The notes beneath the pieces are model-generated. The model made no database searches. It was not told the origin of the DNA and saw only the letters and a list, made by a program, of their open reading frames with translations. Shown one piece after another: positions 8,078-16,734 of a stretch of 33,779 nucleotides of DNA. The position numbers were made by a program, and so were the translations under genes. Source of the DNA: an uncultured Chlorobiaceae bacterium (GTDB lineage: Bacteria > Bacteroidota > Chlorobiia > Chlorobiales > Chlorobiaceae); assembly GCA_903822595.1 (NCBI GenBank), contig CAIJPS010000107.1:1-33779 (forward strand), in the 5' to 3' direction. Position 1 is the first letter of the stretch; every line of letters begins with the position of its first letter.

Positions 8078-8515
8078 ATGGGATCGCATAAAGATGTTGA
8101 CTATCGTCTTGAACTTGCGCGCGGATTCCTCAATGAAGCGGAGCAGGATTACTCTCTCAAGCGTTGGAGAGCCTGTGTTTCCGGAGCCATACTTGTTCTT
8201 GAAAATGCCGGTCTTGCCGTGCTGATGCTCTTTGGTGTCTCTCCACTGGCCCACAAACCAGCCCGGCATTTATCACAGCTCATCACGGAAGGTACCGTCA
8301 CAAAAGAGGTTGCAGCCTTGATTGAACAAATTTTGCCTGAGCTGGAAACATACGACTCACATGAAAAAATGCTCGCCAAATATGGCAATGAGTCCTTATA
8401 CCAGCTTCCCTGGGAGCTTTTCAATGAAGAGGAGGGGGGCACGGCTATTGAGGCAGCCCGCAAGTCCATGCGAATCAGTTCCGAAATAGCCGCACTGGTT
8501 CTGGCTGAAAACTGA
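8078..8515 (+). CDS. HEPN-domain-like protein
   Basis: A 145-aa, mostly helical protein. The first half (residues 8-60: RLELARGFLNEAEQDY, then KRWRACVSGAILVLENAG) follows the HEPN pattern, where a helix with an acidic or aromatic face is followed by a helix with conserved A-x-x-x-x-x-E-x. HEPN proteins are often RNases or partners of minimal nucleotidyltransferases (MNT) in toxin-antitoxin pairs. An R-H pair at 63-64 is present, but no clear RX4-6H RNase motif, so nuclease activity is doubtful. It has an excellent ribosome site (AAAGGAGG, 5 bases spacing). No MNT gene is next to it: upstream is LptE, downstream a degraded GNAT gene. The family call is by pattern only. Confidence 0.55.
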   Translation: MGSHKDVDYRLELARGFLNEAEQDYSLKRWRACVSGAILVLENAGLAVLMLFGVSPLAHKPARHLSQLITEGTVTKEVAALIEQILPELETYDSHEKMLAKYGNESLYQLPWELFNEEEGGTAIEAARKSMRISSEIAALVLAEN

Positions 8516-8539
8516 CTATCCAGGGCAGTAGCTCGATCC

Positions 8540-8815
8540 GGAATTTTTCCCCAAGTGAAAACTGTCTGGTTACGAGGTTATACGGCGGTGCCGTTATGGC
8601 TGCAAGATCGGCCCCTTGTTTTCCGATACACCGCTTGATGCAGAGGCTATGTTCAGCCATGAATGCAACGACATCAGAAAGAAGCGGTATTCATTGACAT
8701 CCCTGAGGTTAATCCAGCAGCACTTGATCTGGTTCAGCACCACAACAGGGCTCTTGTTTTTGACACTCCATTCAATATATTTTTGCAAATTGCAATCTAC
8801 CCTGCTTACATTTCC
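8540..8815 (+). pseudogene. Degraded GNAT acetyltransferase, C-terminal remnant
   Basis: No intact gene fits this stretch, but two frames together give a recognisable C-terminal part of a GNAT acetyltransferase of the type ending in an 'LFADTP ... FLDVPEPN' domain. The first frame reads SGYEVIRRCRYGCKIGPLF then SDTPLDAEAMFS (about 8570-8660). The second reads AVFIDIPEVNPAALDLVQHH then NRALVFDT (about 8682-8765). The frame change lies near 8680, and an in-frame TGA lies just before the first block. The N-terminal acetyl-CoA-binding part is missing. Boundaries are approximate. The assignment rests on memory of family motifs. Confidence 0.5.
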
Positions 8816-8872
8816 GGCTATGTGAAAAAATCAATGCCATTTTCCCAAGCCTCAAAGATGTTCTAAAGAGAT

Positions 8873-9289
8873 ATGAGAACTCTTGCTGATGTTGCCGTTC
8901 TGTTTGTTGACGATGAAGTCGAAATCCTCAGCGCCCTGAAGAGTTGTTTTCGCAGGGAGCCCTACGTAAAAATATTTGCAGAATCGGGTGAACAGGCCCT
9001 CGCACTGCTGGATGAGAGTAACCGTGACGTTCGCGTTGTTGTTATTGCTTCAGATATTCACATGCCGGGTATAAACGGCATAGAATTGATTCAGAACGTG
9101 AAAAATCGTTTTCCCGACATTATCTGCATGTAGGTCTCTGGAGCCCATGATATCGACAAGCTTGTCAAAGATGTTGGTGCTGGCACTGTTTTCACAACGC
9201 TCACAAAACCGATCAATGTACCGGTTTTCAAAAAAGCCATAATTGACGCTATCGATTGTTACCGCGACGCTAAAACAGGCACTCGGTAA
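8873..9289 (+). pseudogene. Response regulator receiver domain with in-frame amber stop
   Basis: The frame from the ATG at 8873 encodes a CheY-like receiver: acidic pair D13-D14 in FVDDE, phosphoacceptor D61 in SDIHMPG, switch Ser at 89 and the conserved Lys at 112 in LTKPIN. It is broken by a TAG at 9131-9133 (codon 87). Translation in the same frame continues with a perfect second half (VSGAHDIDKLV, then FTTLTKP) to a TAA at 9287-9289. A single base change explains the stop. Unless the amber is read through, the product is an 86-aa truncated receiver without alpha4-beta5-alpha5. It has no output domain and lies beside histidine-kinase genes, so it was probably their single-domain partner. 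Confidence 0.82.
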
Positions 9290-9323
9290 TGTTCGATGTT
9301 CTCGTTTTTCCCGCTGCACACGA

Positions 9324-9908
9324 TCACGCACTCAGTCCTCTTGTTACAGGCAGCGAAAATGTAAACGCCGTGCCACCTTCCGGCAAACAGGCCGCAGAGA
9401 GGCTACCCTTATGTTTATTGACGATGATGTCATAACAAATACTTAACCCAAGCCCTGTTCCTTTCCCCGGTTCCTTGGTCGTAAAAAACGGTTCAACTAT
9501 TTTGCTTATCACATGTTCAGGAATTCCCGGTCCATCATCAGTAACGGAGCAAGAGATGCTCTCATCAGTCCCCCATGTTTTAATCTCAATCTTGCCATGA
9601 GAGCTTCTGTTTTGTGACTTGATGGCATGGCTGCTGTTGATAATCAGGTTGAGAATCACCTGACTGATTTGAGCCGGGTCGCAAAAGAGCTGCGGCAGCT
9701 CTTCGAGGTTTAAGGCAATAGTGGCAATATGGTTGTATTCGTGTTTTGCAATGACAAGGGCTTCATGAATTGCCTTGTTGAGATCAAATGCGAATAACTG
9801 CTCACTGACGTTCTTGAAAGAGTAGCTTCTCATGCTGTGGGTGATGGTCGAAATACGTTCGATCCCGGTCTGTAATTTTTCAAGAGTATCAGGGATGCTT
9901 TTGAGTCC
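9324..9908 (-). pseudogene. Histidine kinase 3' fragment (HATPase domain)
   Basis: On the minus strand, from about 9908 leftwards, the frame reads LKSIPDTLEKLQTGIERI, SMRSYSFKNV, then an HATPase_c domain: N box in NLIINSSHAIKSQ, G1 DDGPGIP, FFTTK, and [10 protein letters not shown], ending naturally with FSLPVTRGLSA at a TGA. It is very close to the C-terminal quarter of the 825-aa kinase at 12955-15432. The H-box (AHEINNPLNF), PAS and GAF parts are missing, so it cannot autophosphorylate. The first ATG in this frame is at 9833, but the similarity runs back to the junction near 9908, which shows truncation and not a separate short gene. Confidence 0.82.
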
Positions 9909-9915
9909 ATGGACT
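9904..9915. repeat. 12-bp perfect palindrome at rearrangement junction
   Basis: AGTCCATGGACT is a perfect 12-bp palindrome. It is exactly the point where the minus-strand kinase fragment on the left meets the plus-strand kinase tail on the right. The position suggests that fold-back or strand switching at a short inverted repeat made the junction. Confidence 0.7.
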
Positions 9916-9983
9916 TCCCGCCCGGAGGTGGTACCCTGTTGACTTTTTCACTGACAATTCAAGTAGCTGAAAAAGGGTTGTAG
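9909..9983 (+). pseudogene. Histidine kinase extreme C-terminal remnant
   Basis: On the plus strand the frame reads DFPPGGGTLLTFSL, then TIQVAEKGL and a TAG at 9981-9983. This is the final strand of an HATPase_c kinase (compare DSPPEGGTVFTFSLP at the end of the 825-aa kinase). All earlier parts of this gene are absent: the sequence to its left belongs to the other, oppositely oriented kinase fragment. Confidence 0.65.
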
Positions 9984-10015
9984 TGAAGACAACAACAGAT
10001 AAGTTTTATCGGAGA

Positions 10016-11977
10016 TCAGCCCTCAATTGTTCGTGGGAGAGACAGGGTAAAAACGGTCCCGCCTTCAGCAGGAGTGTCACAGGTGAGTGTGCCTTTATAC
10101 ATGGTTACAATAATATCCCAGGAAATGCTCAATCCGAGTCCCGTGCCTTTCCCCGGGCATTTGGTCGTAAAGAAAGGGTTGAAAATGTCTTTTTTGATCT
10201 CTTCGGGAATGCCTGGTCCATCATCAGTAATGGTACAGTAGACATTATTGCAGTCAAACCAGGTATGAATGCTGATTGTTCCGTTCGATCTCCGTTTTTG
10301 TGACTGGATAGCCTGGATACTGTTGATAAGGATGTTGAGAAAGACCTTATTAATCTGCTCCGGATTGCAGAGAATGAGGGGTAGTTCCTCAAGGGTGGTA
10401 GTAATATCAGCACAAGAAAGGTATTCATGACGCGTAATGGCAAGTGTGTCGATAATTCCCTGATTGATATCGAATGGGATCATTTTATCGATAGCGTAAC
10501 GGTGCGACAAATTCCTCATGCTGTCAATAATCGTGGTGATGCGTTCCAAACCACGTTGTGATTCAGCAAGGATATCAGGAATGTCATCGATCAGCATTTT
10601 GAGATCAAGTTCGGTCTCTCTTTGGCGCAGCCTCTGCAAGTCCAGGTCTGTGAAGGTTCCCTCCTCAATCTTTTTTGTGATGTTTTGATACTCTTTGATA
10701 ATCTCCTGCAAATCGAAAGAAATTTCCCGTATGTTTTCAAAATTAATAGCAATAAAATTCAGGGGATTATTGATTTCGTGGGCCATGCCAGCCGCAAGTT
10801 GGCCGACCATTTCCATTTTCTCGGATTGCTGAAGTTGAAGCCGGAGTTGGAGTTGAAGCTTTTCCTGTTCCGTTTCAGCAATTTTTTTCGCGACAATATC
10901 CCAGGTCATGTTGGCAAGAATGTTGACCCAGTTAACATCATTCTGATCATACGCCCCAGGTTTGTTTCCAAGACCAATAATGGCCACTATTCGGTCGTTC
11001 CGGATGACAGGAACAATCAGTTCACGCCGAACCGCTGCATGGCACTTCTTCGGCATTCCCATGAAAGAGTTGAGCGGCGGATCATAATGGTGAATTACCG
11101 CCTTTTGCTCCCGAACCGCATCAGCCCATTCTGCGGCTTTGCCCAGTGGAGTCTGCCGGCCCTTTTCTTTACAGCGGCCGATAGTTTTTGCGGTATTTGT
11201 TGATATGGCCTGCAATGAGAGTGACATCTGATCTTTGGTAACAAAATAAACGGTACCTAGGGAGCTGTTTGTCAGTTGTTCAGTTTCGTCAAGTGTCTCT
11301 TCCAGCAACGTCTCCACAGAAGAGGCGTCGGCCATTTGAAGAATACGAAGTCGGAATCTCAGGAAAAATTCATAGCGCTTGCGCTCGGTAACGTCATCGA
11401 ACATCGCAACGAAATACCCTTTTTTCGGGCTGTACATTGAGAGATCAAACCATTTGCTTAACGGTTCCAGATAGAATTCAAAATGATCTGGAATTCCGGT
11501 CTCAGCTACCCTGAATTGTTTTTCGAGAAACTCCGGTTGAGACTGTTCAATACCCGGAAAAACCTCCGATATTTTTCGGCCAACAACATTTTTTAAACCG
11601 GTTAATGTCTCATAACCGGAATTCACCTCTTCATGAACAAAATCGATAGCAGATCCCTTTTCGTAAATGACTCGGCCATAAACGTAACCGTTGCGCATAT
11701 AATCGATGAGGTCTCTGTGAGATATTTTGTTTGCGGAAAGCCTTTCGTTGGCTTGTGCCAGTTTTGCTTTATCCGGATTTTCTGCTTGAAATGCGGAACG
11801 TTCTTCTAACTGCATTTCAAGCTCAATCTGGTGAACGGATAGCTCATGGATAAGATTGAGCATCTCATCCGGTGAAGTGCAAGCAATCGGATTATTCTTT
11901 TGCTGTTCCTTCAGGTGCTCTTCAGCTCGAAGTCGCAGTGCAGGAAGATCATCAAAAAGTGGGCTCTTTTTTTTCAT
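10016..11977 (-). CDS. PAS-GAF sensor histidine kinase
   Basis: A 653-aa soluble sensor kinase: N-terminal coil with HELSVHQIELEMQ (45-57), one PAS domain (about 95-200, ending DVTERK), a GAF domain (about 215-365), HisKA with H400 in AAGMAHEINNPLNF, and HATPase_c with N552, DDGPGIP (585-591) and [10 protein letters not shown] (609-618). No membrane segment is seen, so it probably senses a cytoplasmic signal. The open frame extends to a TTG at 12142, but the extra 55 residues are not like the family, so I chose the ATG at 11977, before MKKKSPLFDDLP. A TATAAT-like box lies on this strand at 12152-12157. It shares PAS and GAF sequence with the 825-aa kinase, so the two are paralogues. It diverges from the flavoprotein gene. 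Confidence 0.9.
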   Translation of the reverse strand: MKKKSPLFDDLPALRLRAEEHLKEQQKNNPIACTSPDEMLNLIHELSVHQIELEMQLEERSAFQAENPDKAKLAQANERLSANKISHRDLIDYMRNGYVYGRVIYEKGSAIDFVHEEVNSGYETLTGLKNVVGRKISEVFPGIEQSQPEFLEKQFRVAETGIPDHFEFYLEPLSKWFDLSMYSPKKGYFVAMFDDVTERKRYEFFLRFRLRILQMADASSVETLLEETLDETEQLTNSSLGTVYFVTKDQMSLSLQAISTNTAKTIGRCKEKGRQTPLGKAAEWADAVREQKAVIHHYDPPLNSFMGMPKKCHAAVRRELIVPVIRNDRIVAIIGLGNKPGAYDQNDVNWVNILANMTWDIVAKKIAETEQEKLQLQLRLQLQQSEKMEMVGQLAAGMAHEINNPLNFIAINFENIREISFDLQEIIKEYQNITKKIEEGTFTDLDLQRLRQRETELDLKMLIDDIPDILAESQRGLERITTIIDSMRNLSHRYAIDKMIPFDINQGIIDTLAITRHEYLSCADITTTLEELPLILCNPEQINKVFLNILINSIQAIQSQKRRSNGTISIHTWFDCNNVYCTITDDGPGIPEEIKKDIFNPFFTTKCPGKGTGLGLSISWDIIVTMYKGTLTCDTPAEGGTVFTLSLPRTIEG

Positions 11978-12284
11978 GAATGATGACAGCAATGGGTCGA
12001 ATCGCAGGAGTAAAATAAGTTCTAATGTACGAATAGTTTGTGGTATAGCGTGTATTTCTGTCTTTAGAAAGACTCTGCTACGATTTGCAGAAAGCTTGCT
12101 TCCCGTGCTTTCGGCCTTGCGACTCCGCCCAGGTGTGATCAAAAATTTTCGATTATAAAAAGAATACGTAAAAACAGTGTTATCTTGACGCCTTGCAGCC
12201 CGGGATAAAAAATTTTTAAATTTTTATCTCAATGGAGTTAAGACTGAGAGTATTTCTGTATCAATCAATAAACCACAAATAACA

Positions 12285-12920
12285 TTGAAAGTTATCGCAG
12301 TTAACGGGAGCCCCCGCAAGGAGGGGAATACCTGGCACGCCCTGATGGGAGTAGGCAGGCAGTTACAGGAAAACGGTATCGATTTTGAAATTATACACGT
12401 TGGTAACCAGACTGTAAGGGGGTGTATGGCTTGCGGGACATGCGCGAAAAACAGGGATGAAAAATGCAGCATCACGACCGACCCGCTGAATGAATGGATA
12501 CAGCAACTGAAAGAAGCTGATGGTATTATTCTTGCTTCACCGGTCTATTATGCGGGCATTGCCGGTACCATGAAATGTTTTCTCGACAGGGCATTCTATG
12601 TGGCGGGATGTAATGGTGGCTTGTTCCGTCAGAAGGTGTCTGCTGCGGTCGTGGCTGTTCGCCGTACAGGAGGATCGTCCACCTTCGACAGTCTGAACCA
12701 TTACCTGACCTATTCAGAAATGATTCTTGCAACCTCCAATTACTGGAACATAACCCATGGAAGGACTCCTGGCGAAGTGTTACAGGATGGTGAAGGAGTG
12801 CAGATTATGGATGTTCTGGGAAAAAATATGGCGTGGCTGCTTTCCATGCGTGAGCAAACAAAAACTCTGCTTCCCGGGCCGGAGCCTGTTGCAAAGATTA
12901 TGACCAACTTTATTCGATAA
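12285..12920 (+). CDS. Flavodoxin-like iron-sulfur flavoprotein / NADPH-dependent FMN reductase
   Basis: A 211-aa flavodoxin-fold protein. The FMN phosphate loop is GSPRKEGNT (8-16) and the second flavin segment is SPVYYAGIAGTMKCFLDR. Cysteines C47, C50, C53 and C61 form CX2CX2CX7C, the spacing of the [4Fe-4S] site in archaeal-type iron-sulfur flavoproteins (ISF), so it may be an electron carrier or reductase with both cofactors. The start is a TTG at 12285 giving MKVIAVNGSP; no in-frame ATG lies near and no strong ribosome site is visible, so translation may be weak. It lies between two divergent sensor kinases, and redox sensing or stress defence is possible but unproven. Confidence 0.8.
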   Translation: MKVIAVNGSPRKEGNTWHALMGVGRQLQENGIDFEIIHVGNQTVRGCMACGTCAKNRDEKCSITTDPLNEWIQQLKEADGIILASPVYYAGIAGTMKCFLDRAFYVAGCNGGLFRQKVSAAVVAVRRTGGSSTFDSLNHYLTYSEMILATSNYWNITHGRTPGEVLQDGEGVQIMDVLGKNMAWLLSMREQTKTLLPGPEPVAKIMTNFIR

Positions 12921-12954
12921 TCCTGTGCGTCGAGATCAACCTGAGGAACAACCA

Positions 12955-15432
12955 ATGCAGAGCGCTCAAGAAAGACGATATCATCAAATCGCTTACGACA
13001 TGCGTTACGGCTATCTCTGCTGCCGGGTGATTTCTGAAGAGGGCAAGCCCTTTGATTTTATTCATGAAGAGGTGAATTCCGGTTATGAGACATTAACCGG
13101 TTTAAAAAATGTTGTTGGTCGCAGAATGTCAGAGGTCATGCCTGGCATTACCGAGTCAAATCCGAACTTTGTCGAAAAACTCGTCCGGGTTGCCGAGAGT
13201 GGATTTCCTGATCGATTTGAAGAGTATCCTGAAGGATTGAACAAGTGGTATGACGTATCGGTATATCGTCCGAAAGAGGGGTACCTCATTGCCATATTCT
13301 ACGATATTACCGAGCGCAAACAGGCCGAAAAAGCCCTCAAACAAAGCGAGGAACGGTTCAGGACACTTTTTAACAGTCATTCGGCCATCCAGGTTCTGCT
13401 TGATCCCGATACCGGGAAGGTGCTTGATGTGAATCAGGCGGCATCAGAGTGGTATGGGTGGACAGTAGAGGAACTCAGGCAGATGTATACCAGTGATGTC
13501 AATACTCTTGCGCCTGAAGCAATCATAAAGAGTCTGCAATCAGTAGGTGACAGTGAACCAAATAAATTTACAGGATGCCACAGAAGGGCTGACGGCTCAA
13601 TTCGCGATGTAGAGATTTTTCGTAACAAAATTATGATCGATGGCAAGGCTGTCATTCATGTCATTATTCATGACATAACGGATCGCAAAGAGACGGAAAA
13701 GGCTCTACAGGAAAGTGAGGAGCGGTTCAGAAGCCTTTTTGCAGACCATTCTGCCGTTATGATTGTGCTTGATGCTGATAGTGGCAATATTGTTGATGCC
13801 AATCAGGCTGCAGCGGACTTTTATGGATGGGGGGTTGATGAACTGAGAACGATGAACATCTTCAAGATCAACAACAGCTCTTATGAAGTTGTTCAGAAAG
13901 AGATGGAGCGATGGAAAGATATGGAGCAGAGAAGCATGTCATTCCGTCACCGGAGAGCTGATGGCTCCATTCGTGACGTGGAGGTATACGGCAAAAAAAT
14001 CAAGATCATGGGCAGATCGCTGGTCTATGATATTGTTCATGATGTCACTCTTCGCAATCGCATCGAAACGGTTGCCCAAATGCGCATTCGCCTGCTTGAG
14101 ATGGCAAAAAGTCATTCAGTGACGGAACTCATGCAGTTTACCATCGACGAAGTTGAATGGCTCACAGAGAGCTCTTTTGGGTTTGGCTTTATTGTGGGGG
14201 AAGATCAAGATTCAATTATTCAGGCAAGCTACTCGACAAATACCCTTCAGCACGCGTGCAAGGTGCCGACAAGGACGGCTCGTTTTTCGTTGAACAACGC
14301 TGGTGTATGGGCTGATGCCGTGAGGGAACGGAGAGGAGTGATTCACAATGATTATCCATCGCTCACGCACCGTAAAGGGATGCCGGAGGGTCATGTGGAG
14401 TTGAAGCGGGAACTGGTCGTTCCAGTCATTCGCAACCAGAAAATAGTGGCAATCCTTGGAGTTGGAAACAAGCTGGTCGATTATGATGAGGATGAAATTG
14501 TATGGGTAAGCTCCCTTGCCGATCAGGCGTGGGATATTATTGCAAACAAGATTAAGGATGACGAACAGAAAAAATTGCAGTTTAAGCTTCAGCACGCAAT
14601 AAAGATGGAGATGATCGGCCAGCTTGCCGCCGGGATTGCACACGAAATAAACAACCCACTCAACTTCATCACCCTCAATGAATATAACCTCAGAGAAGAT
14701 TTTAACGATCTTCGTGAACTTGTGGGTCAGTACCGCCGGATAATCGAAAAAGTAGAGAGACTTCCCGCCGTTATCGAAGAGGTAGGGCTACTTTTGAAGA
14801 AAGAGAGAGAGTTTGATATTGAAGAGTTGCTCAAAAGTATTCCTGAAACTCTTGAAAAATCACAAAATGGGCTTGAACGCATAAAGAGCATCACTAACAG
14901 TATGCGGAGTTACTCCTTCAAGAACGTTATGGAGCAGTTAAGCTCACTGAATCTCAATAAAGTAATACATGAAGCTCTTGTTATTGCAAAGAGCGAATAT
15001 ATCCTTATTGCAACTATTGCATTGCAGCTCGAAGAACTGCCGCAACTCATTTGCGATTCTTCACAGATCAGTCAGGTAGTTCTCAATCTGATCATCAACA
15101 GTTGCCATGCCATCCAGTCACAAAACCGGAACTCTCCCGGTCAGATTTTAATCAAAACATGGGCAACTGCCGATAACATTTTTTGCTCCGTGACCGATGA
15201 TGGCCCGGGAATATCTGATACGATAAAGGAGAGGATATTCGAACCCTTTTTTACCACCAAAGAGCCGGGGAAAGGAACTGGGCTTGGGCTGAACATTTCC
15301 TATGACATCATTGTCAATAAACACAAAGGAAACATTTTAGTGGATTCTCCGCCAGAAGGTGGCACCGTGTTTACGTTTTCACTGCCAATAAAACAGGGGA
15401 GGGATGAAGTATCGGTGAACGATACACAGTAG
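12955..15432 (+). CDS. Multi-PAS/GAF sensor histidine kinase
   Basis: An 825-aa soluble kinase: PAS1 (about 15-120), PAS2 (132-245), PAS3 (256-368), GAF (385-535), HisKA with H563 in AAGIAHEINNPLNF, then HATPase_c with [35 protein letters not shown] and the final FSLPI. PAS2 and PAS3 are clear tandem duplicates (SEERFRTLF / SEERFRSLF; DVNQAA / DANQAA; YGW; RRADGSIRDVE). PAS1 and GAF match the kinase at 10016-11977. The ATG at 12955 has TGAGGA eight bases before it and is preferred to the GTG at 12925. No response regulator follows; the broken receiver at 8873 is the nearest. The start is 34 bp after the flavoprotein gene, so the two may be co-transcribed. Confidence 0.9.
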   Translation: MQSAQERRYHQIAYDMRYGYLCCRVISEEGKPFDFIHEEVNSGYETLTGLKNVVGRRMSEVMPGITESNPNFVEKLVRVAESGFPDRFEEYPEGLNKWYDVSVYRPKEGYLIAIFYDITERKQAEKALKQSEERFRTLFNSHSAIQVLLDPDTGKVLDVNQAASEWYGWTVEELRQMYTSDVNTLAPEAIIKSLQSVGDSEPNKFTGCHRRADGSIRDVEIFRNKIMIDGKAVIHVIIHDITDRKETEKALQESEERFRSLFADHSAVMIVLDADSGNIVDANQAAADFYGWGVDELRTMNIFKINNSSYEVVQKEMERWKDMEQRSMSFRHRRADGSIRDVEVYGKKIKIMGRSLVYDIVHDVTLRNRIETVAQMRIRLLEMAKSHSVTELMQFTIDEVEWLTESSFGFGFIVGEDQDSIIQASYSTNTLQHACKVPTRTARFSLNNAGVWADAVRERRGVIHNDYPSLTHRKGMPEGHVELKRELVVPVIRNQKIVAILGVGNKLVDYDEDEIVWVSSLADQAWDIIANKIKDDEQKKLQFKLQHAIKMEMIGQLAAGIAHEINNPLNFITLNEYNLREDFNDLRELVGQYRRIIEKVERLPAVIEEVGLLLKKEREFDIEELLKSIPETLEKSQNGLERIKSITNSMRSYSFKNVMEQLSSLNLNKVIHEALVIAKSEYILIATIALQLEELPQLICDSSQISQVVLNLIINSCHAIQSQNRNSPGQILIKTWATADNIFCSVTDDGPGISDTIKERIFEPFFTTKEPGKGTGLGLNISYDIIVNKHKGNILVDSPPEGGTVFTFSLPIKQGRDEVSVNDTQ

Positions 15433-15731
15433 AGATTTTTCCGCTCAGTGCAAACTGCATTTGAGATCTTCTGTCTGGTCATTGTACCCACTGATTCGTG
15501 TCGTCTGCAACCAACGACAAGGTTCTTTTCTTCTGTGACTTCATGCTCAGCGCACTCCGATACATTGCACAACAATTCAAACGGTATATCCGGAGAATTT
15601 TTTTATACTGAAGGGGGGGAAGGTGTGCCGTATTATCCTTTAGATTACAGGAGTTATCCTCGGTGCGGTGGTGGTTGACGCTTTTTTTGTTTTAAGTCCC
15701 AGAGGACAGAGAAATTTATAAATCGTAGTGT
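15433..15731. other. Gene-free interval before rmlA
   Basis: About 300 bp between the kinase stop and rmlA. I see no convincing gene or RNA in it; the short frames here lack family features or ribosome sites. A TTGACG box at 15675-15680 and a T-run follow, but no good -10 box at the right spacing, so an rmlA promoter is likely here but not located. Confidence 0.4.
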
Positions 15732-16610
15732 ATGAAAGGAATTATACTTGCAGGAGGCTCTGGTACAAGGCTCTATCCCGTGACCCGGGCAGTATCAAAA
15801 CAGCTTCTCCCTGTTTATGATAAGCCGATGATCTATTATCCATTGACCACACTGATGCTTTCGGGGATAAGGGAGATTCTCATTATTACCACATCTGAAG
15901 ATCAGCCGATGTTCATGAAGCTGCTTGGGGATGGCAGTGACTGGGGTATTTCTCTCTCCTATATTGTTCAGCCATCACCTGATGGCCTTGCCCAGGCATT
16001 TATTCTTGGCGAAGACTTTATCGGCATTGATGACGTTACGCTTATTCTTGGTGACAATATCTTTTTTGGTTATGCATTCAGTCAGATGCTTGAGGCTGCT
16101 GTTCAGAGTGTACAACAAGAGCGAAAGGCAACGATATTCGGCTACTATGTCAGTGATCCGGAGCGTTACGGTGTGGCTGAGCTTGATGCTGAAGGGAATG
16201 TGCTCTCCCTGGCCGAAAAGCCGGAGAAGCCGAAATCGAATTATGCCGTCGTCGGGCTCTACTTTTATCCGAACAATGTCGTTGGCATAGCAAAACAGGT
16301 GCGTCCATCAGATCGGGGAGAGCTTGAAATCACGGCGGTCAATGAGGAGTATCTGCGGAGGGGAGAGCTGAAGTGTTCGATGCTAGGGAGAGGTTTTGCC
16401 TGGCTTGATACCGGTACGCATGAGTCATTCCAGGAGGCCGGGAATTTTATCCAGACCGTTGAGAAACGGCAGGGGTTGAAAATAGCCTGTCCTGAGGAGA
16501 TTGCCTGGCGAAATGGCTGGATAACGGATGAAGAGCTGTTACGGTTATCCGAGCCACTGATGAAAAGTCATTACGGCCAGTACCTGCGGCAACTGCTTGT
16601 TCAGAGGTAG
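15732..16610 (+). CDS. rmlA: Glucose-1-phosphate thymidylyltransferase
   Basis: A 292-aa enzyme, the normal length of RmlA/RfbA. It joins dTTP and glucose-1-phosphate to give dTDP-glucose, the first step to dTDP-L-rhamnose. The nucleotide-binding motif [11 protein letters not shown] is at residues 8-18, followed by [17 protein letters not shown], the [11 protein letters not shown] substrate loop and the LGDNIFFG metal segment; [18 protein letters not shown] and the W-L-D-T-G-T-H motif complete the family pattern. It heads the nucleotide-sugar gene cluster running to manC, all on the same strand. Confidence 0.96.
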   Translation: MKGIILAGGSGTRLYPVTRAVSKQLLPVYDKPMIYYPLTTLMLSGIREILIITTSEDQPMFMKLLGDGSDWGISLSYIVQPSPDGLAQAFILGEDFIGIDDVTLILGDNIFFGYAFSQMLEAAVQSVQQERKATIFGYYVSDPERYGVAELDAEGNVLSLAEKPEKPKSNYAVVGLYFYPNNVVGIAKQVRPSDRGELEITAVNEEYLRRGELKCSMLGRGFAWLDTGTHESFQEAGNFIQTVEKRQGLKIACPEEIAWRNGWITDEELLRLSEPLMKSHYGQYLRQLLVQR

Positions 16611-16734
16611 ATGGTTGCTTTTTGATCGCTGTTTCTTTGTCGTTTATCAATTGTTATCTTCATGGATTGAAATCTGTTAAAGCTATATGCTCTTTTCATG
16701 ATTGGCGAAGTCAATATTATTTCCCCCGGCACTT

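Noticed and set aside
10622-11203. 193-aa open frame on the plus strand
   Set aside because: Antisense to the PAS-GAF kinase, which has complete domains.
11978-12142. 55-residue N-terminal extension of the 653-aa kinase
   Set aside because: Starts with TTG, no ribosome site, basic and low-quality sequence; the MKKKSP start fits the kinase family.
12208-12228. AT-rich palindrome before the flavoprotein gene as a replication or regulator site
   Set aside because: Low-complexity A/T run without a conserved operator pattern; not enough to call.
8873-15432. Insertion sequence or prophage explaining the broken genes
   Set aside because: No transposase, integrase, terminal inverted repeat or phage gene is visible; recombination between kinase paralogues suffices.
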